NCBI GenBank assembly: GCA_049669185.1
Contig: JBATKF010000505.1
Span: forward strand, 1-64,000
Length of the DNA: 64,000 nt
Source of the DNA: Thiosocius sp049669185
GTDB taxonomy: Bacteria; Pseudomonadota; Gammaproteobacteria; Chromatiales; Chromatiaceae
Reading direction: 5' to 3'
Part shown: one piece after another, positions 61,090 to 64,000 of the stretch
Layout: the number at the start of each line of letters is the position of its first letter
Position numbering within the stretch: the first letter of the stretch is position 1
The notes under the pieces: model-generated
Told to the model about the DNA's origin: nothing
What the model saw: the letters and a program-made list of their open reading frames with translations, nothing else
The model's database searches: none
Position numbers and translations under genes: made by a program

Positions 61090-64000
61090 ATGCCCCTAGC
61101 CCGCTTATTTCACCAACTTCCTGCTGTGGTCGCGGTTATGCTCGCCATCGTGCTGTTGTGCCCCGCAGTAGTCACCGCGGCAGGCGCTGCGCACGTGCTT
61201 ATGCTGCATTCCTACAGCCAGGAATACCAATGGACCAAAGGTCAGCACAAAGGCTTTGTTGAGGCACTGGAAGCAGACTCGAGATACCAGCTGGTCTTCG
61301 ATTCGGAATACCTGGATACCAAACGCCGGGCCTACGAGCCGGTCTATGCCGAGGCCTTCGCCAAACACCTGCGTTTCAAGTACGCCGACTATGTCCCGAC
61401 GGCTATCTATACATCGGATGACAATGCACTGCGCTTTGCCTTGCAGCACCTCAGCGAGATCTTTCCCGGGGTCCCGGTGTTCTTCTCCGGAGTGAACGAC
61501 TATGGCGTCCTTGAACGAATCGCCGGTCGGCCGGTCAGCGGCGTTTTCGAGAAAAAGGAGATCGCGCCGAACCTCGCGCTGCTGGCGGAAATGGGGGTCT
61601 CGTCGCGCGAGATCTTGGTGGTTGGCGATGGTTCGCCCACCTATCGTGCGATCGAGCGCGAGATAAGGTCTGAACTCCTGACGAAGACGGAGATATCCGC
61701 ACGCTTCGTGGCGGACCAGAAGCTGGATCGGATAGTCGCCGGGATAGCAGAGTATCCCGATCTCGGCCTGTTCCTGACCACGCTGGGCGGCATCAAAGAT
61801 CCCAGTGGTCAGACGCTGCCGTTGCGCGAGACCGTCACGAGGATCGCCGGCTCACGTCATCGTGTGATCGTCAGCATGGAAGACGCCTACATGTTTGATG
61901 GCGTACTCGGCGGCTACGTGACCAGTGGCGAGAAACAGGGGGCCACGGCGGCCGGCTTGCTGCGTCAGTATCTCGCGACTGGCGCCATACCCGCCCCGAT
62001 CCTCGATAGCCCAAACCTTTATCTGTTCGATGCACGGGAGCTGACCCACCACGGCTTGAAACTACCCGAATCGCGCTTCCCAGACGCGGTCATACTCAAT
62101 CAGCCACTGTCTCTGTACCAGCGTTACCGCACCTGGATCCTTGGTGCGCTGACTGCGCTGACAGTGCTGTTCACACTCTCGCTGATCGGTTTTCTGCTGA
62201 TACTGTCGAGAAAGAACCGACAGATTCAGCTGCGCTCCGCTGAATTTGAGGAACAGGCCGAGATCGCCCTGCGCGCCAAGGCCAGCCTGAACGAGGCCGA
62301 AAATCTGGCGCGGCAAGGCAGCTGGGACTGGCACGTCGCCGACGACCTGCTGTTCTGGTCAGAGGGACTTCGCCATCTCTGCGGCGAGACCGCGCCGGGT
62401 TCCAGACAGACATTGGGGGCACTGCTTCAGCAGCTGCCCGAAGACGACCGCGACGATTTGACCGCGATCATCGATGAAGTGCGCGAGTCGGGAAAACAAC
62501 AGGCACTGGTGCATCGCCTGCGGACTGACGACGGCCTTCGCACCGTTCGCGAGATCATTCGTCCAATCCGCGATTCCGCGGGAATTACGCAACGCCTGAT
62601 AGGCACGATCCAAGATGTCACCGAGCAATACCTCGCCGAGAGCCAGCTGCGCGAGAGCGAGGAGAAGTACCGTCGTCTGTTCGAGCTGTCCGAAGATCCT
62701 ATGTGGCTGTTAATCGATCAAGAGTTCGTGATGGCCAACCAGGCCGCCAGCCGCGTACTCGGCTATGAATCGACTAGCGAACTGGCCGGGGTGCACCCTT
62801 CACGCCTGTCACCCCAAAGGCAACCCGATGGTCTTGCCTCGCGAGAGAAGGCAAACGAAATGATGCTACGAGCCTATTCGAACGGCTATCATCGCTTCGA
62901 GTGGCTACATCAAAAAAAGGACGGCTCGGTGTTTCCCGTGGAGGTCTCCCTTACCAAGGTCCCCTACCGCGGCGGCGATGCGCTGTTCTGCATCTGGCGC
63001 GACATAACCGGGATCAAAAAGACCCAGACGGCTCTCGAGGAAAAGACTACCTACCTGGACGGCATCCTGGCCTCATCCGAGCGGGTCGCGATAATCGCCA
63101 CCGATGCCGAGGGTAAGATCCGATACTTCAACCCGTCCGCGGAAAAGCTCTTCGGTATAGCCGCCGCGCAGCTGCTCGGAGAGGAACTCGCGAGGATCCA
63201 TCAGGTCCAGCAAAGCGACCAAGACTTCATTTTGGTCGGCCTGAAAGAGGCACGGAAACACGGTGAGTACCGCTTCACGATGAAGCTGGAGCGCGACGAT
63301 GGCCTGCACTTCGTCGATTCCCGCATCTCTCCCATCTACAAGGGCAGCAGCGAGTTCGCCGGCTACATGCTGATGTGTGAGGATATTACCGAACAACGCC
63401 GCGCCTCGGAACTGATTGAGTACCACGCCACCTACGACCCCCTGACAAACCTGCCCAATCGCCGGCTGTTCATGGATCAACTACATCAGGCGCTGGCGCG
63501 GGCCAAGCGGCACGGTCACCAGAGCGCGTTGTTGTTCCTCGACCTCGACAACTTCAAGACCATCAATGACTCCCTCGGCCACCCGGTTGGTGACACGCTG
63601 CTGCGCGAGGTGGCCATTCGCATCAAGACGGCGCTGCGCGAGGAAGACACCGTAGCGCGGCTCGGTGGCGACGAATTCGTCGTACTGCTTTCGGAGCTCT
63701 CCGACGGCCGCGAAGAGGCAGTCAGCGATGTCCAAGCCGTCGCGGAAGGCATGCGGCAGACGCTAAGCACGCCTTATCACATCAATGCGCATGAGCTGCA
63801 TATCACGCCAAGTATCGGTATCGCAGTGTTCCCTTCTGGAAAGGATACTGCAGATGATGTCTTGCGCCAGGCTGATACGGCAATGTATCAGGCCAAGGAT
63901 TCCGGCCGCAACGCCGTGCGCTTCTTTCTGCCGAGCATGCAGCTCGCCGCGGAGAAGCGCCTGCGAATGATCGGCGAACTCCGCAAGGCGCTGCCACGGT
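61090..64000 (+). CDS. Sensor protein: ABC-type substrate-binding sensor, TM, PAS x3, GGDEF, 3' end outside window
   Basis: The visible 970 codons encode a signal peptide, a periplasmic ABC-substrate-binding-type sensor (about 35-335; VLMLHSYSQEYQWTKGQ, YTSDDNALRF, FSGVNDYG), one transmembrane helix (about 347-370), three PAS domains (about 400-513, 523-643, 653-773) and a GGDEF domain (about 780-943) with an intact RLGGDEFV. The last visible residues (RLRMIGELRKALPR) suggest an EAL domain follows. It should make cyclic-di-GMP, and perhaps also degrade it, in response to a periplasmic ligand. The signal-peptide codons coincide with repeat copy C. Confidence 0.9.
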   Translation, partial: MPLARLFHQLPAVVAVMLAIVLLCPAVVTAAGAAHVLMLHSYSQEYQWTKGQHKGFVEALEADSRYQLVFDSEYLDTKRRAYEPVYAEAFAKHLRFKYADYVPTAIYTSDDNALRFALQHLSEIFPGVPVFFSGVNDYGVLERIAGRPVSGVFEKKEIAPNLALLAEMGVSSREILVVGDGSPTYRAIEREIRSELLTKTEISARFVADQKLDRIVAGIAEYPDLGLFLTTLGGIKDPSGQTLPLRETVTRIAGSRHRVIVSMEDAYMFDGVLGGYVTSGEKQGATAAGLLRQYLATGAIPAPILDSPNLYLFDARELTHHGLKLPESRFPDAVILNQPLSLYQRYRTWILGALTALTVLFTLSLIGFLLILSRKNRQIQLRSAEFEEQAEIALRAKASLNEAENLARQGSWDWHVADDLLFWSEGLRHLCGETAPGSRQTLGALLQQLPEDDRDDLTAIIDEVRESGKQQALVHRLRTDDGLRTVREIIRPIRDSAGITQRLIGTIQDVTEQYLAESQLRESEEKYRRLFELSEDPMWLLIDQEFVMANQAASRVLGYESTSELAGVHPSRLSPQRQPDGLASREKANEMMLRAYSNGYHRFEWLHQKKDGSVFPVEVSLTKVPYRGGDALFCIWRDITGIKKTQTALEEKTTYLDGILASSERVAIIATDAEGKIRYFNPSAEKLFGIAAAQLLGEELARIHQVQQSDQDFILVGLKEARKHGEYRFTMKLERDDGLHFVDSRISPIYKGSSEFAGYMLMCEDITEQRRASELIEYHATYDPLTNLPNRRLFMDQLHQALARAKRHGHQSALLFLDLDNFKTINDSLGHPVGDTLLREVAIRIKTALREEDTVARLGGDEFVVLLSELSDGREEAVSDVQAVAEGMRQTLSTPYHINAHELHITPSIGIAVFPSGKDTADDVLRQADTAMYQAKDSGRNAVRFFLPSMQLAAEKRLRMIGELRKALPR
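61097..61145 (+). repeat. Intergenic repeat, copy C, inside the sensor gene's signal-peptide codons
   Basis: TAGCCCGCTTATTTCACCAACTTCC, then CTGTGGTCGCGGTTATGCT (61097-61142), follows copy A closely with several changes and no gap, and lacks the second arm. In copy C it is translated in frame from the ATG at 61090 and encodes LARLFHQLPAVVAVMLA, the hydrophobic core of the signal peptide. The same frame in copy A would read LARLSHQLPTADAVMLA. Confidence 0.6.

Noticed and set aside
61105..61449. Minus-strand frame of 114 codons
   Set aside because: It is the shadow of the sensor gene's substrate-binding domain.

Overview
The window reads as GC-rich chromosome from a sulfur-oxidising gammaproteobacterium, most likely of the Chromatiales or a related lineage. 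The main support is a soeABC-type cytoplasmic sulfite-oxidising complex and a sulfide:quinone reductase-like flavoprotein. Housekeeping genes (mutS, fdxA, xerD, yajQ, dsbC, ispG, hemH, ppx, uup) are of gammaproteobacterial type. Taxonomy is inferred from gene content; no rRNA or tRNA gene was seen. Both window ends cut genes: a cinA/pncC-like gene at the left and a large sensor diguanylate cyclase at the right.

Layout. 1-13.8 kb: cinA fragment, a 254-bp MITE-like element, a cupin, a GH17-GT2 glucan synthase, mutS-fdxA, a PP2C phosphatase, dsbC-yajQ, a decayed yceI beside xerD, yqcC, ycgN, trhP and a DUF389 membrane protein. 13.9-18.7 kb: soeABC on the minus strand. 18.9-22.5 kb: secreted proteins of unknown role, a fasciclin protein and a glycerophosphodiesterase. 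22.5-26.7 kb: a five-gene minus-strand operon for a tungsten aldehyde:ferredoxin oxidoreductase of AorABC type, with a MoaD-like protein and an unrecognised 101-residue protein. 26.8-27.3 kb: a second MITE-like element and a small reading frame that runs into it. 27.3-33.3 kb: a sucrose cluster (sucrose-phosphate synthase, sucrose-phosphatase, fructokinase, amylosucrase-type GH13).

33.2-42.5 kb: uup, a Crp/Fnr regulator with an incomplete Fe-S cysteine set, a GlcG/HbpS protein, ispG, the SQR-like gene, a DUF302 protein and an RCK potassium channel with a small membrane partner. 42.6-52.9 kb: a transporter-fused CbrA-like histidine kinase, an NtrC-like response regulator that lacks GAFTGA, a two-subunit Na+/solute symporter, and a cNMP/CBS/DUF294 protein with a DnaQ-like exonuclease. 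53-61 kb: nudix, ppx, a tightly coupled operon built around an FKBP-like/methyltransferase fusion, hemH flanked by two ICMT-like membrane methyltransferases, and a DUF971 protein. 61.1 kb to the end: the sensor protein.

How they fit together. SoeABC and the SQR-like enzyme would pass electrons from reduced sulfur to the quinone pool. The sucrose cluster suggests osmoprotection and carbon storage. The AOR operon would interconvert aldehydes and acids. The 42.6-52.9 kb block looks like a carboxylate sensing and uptake module, and both of its operons carry the same GTTAC-N5-GTAAC palindrome. A three-copy intergenic repeat lies at the end of the response-regulator gene, between nudix and ppx, and inside the signal-peptide codons of the sensor gene.
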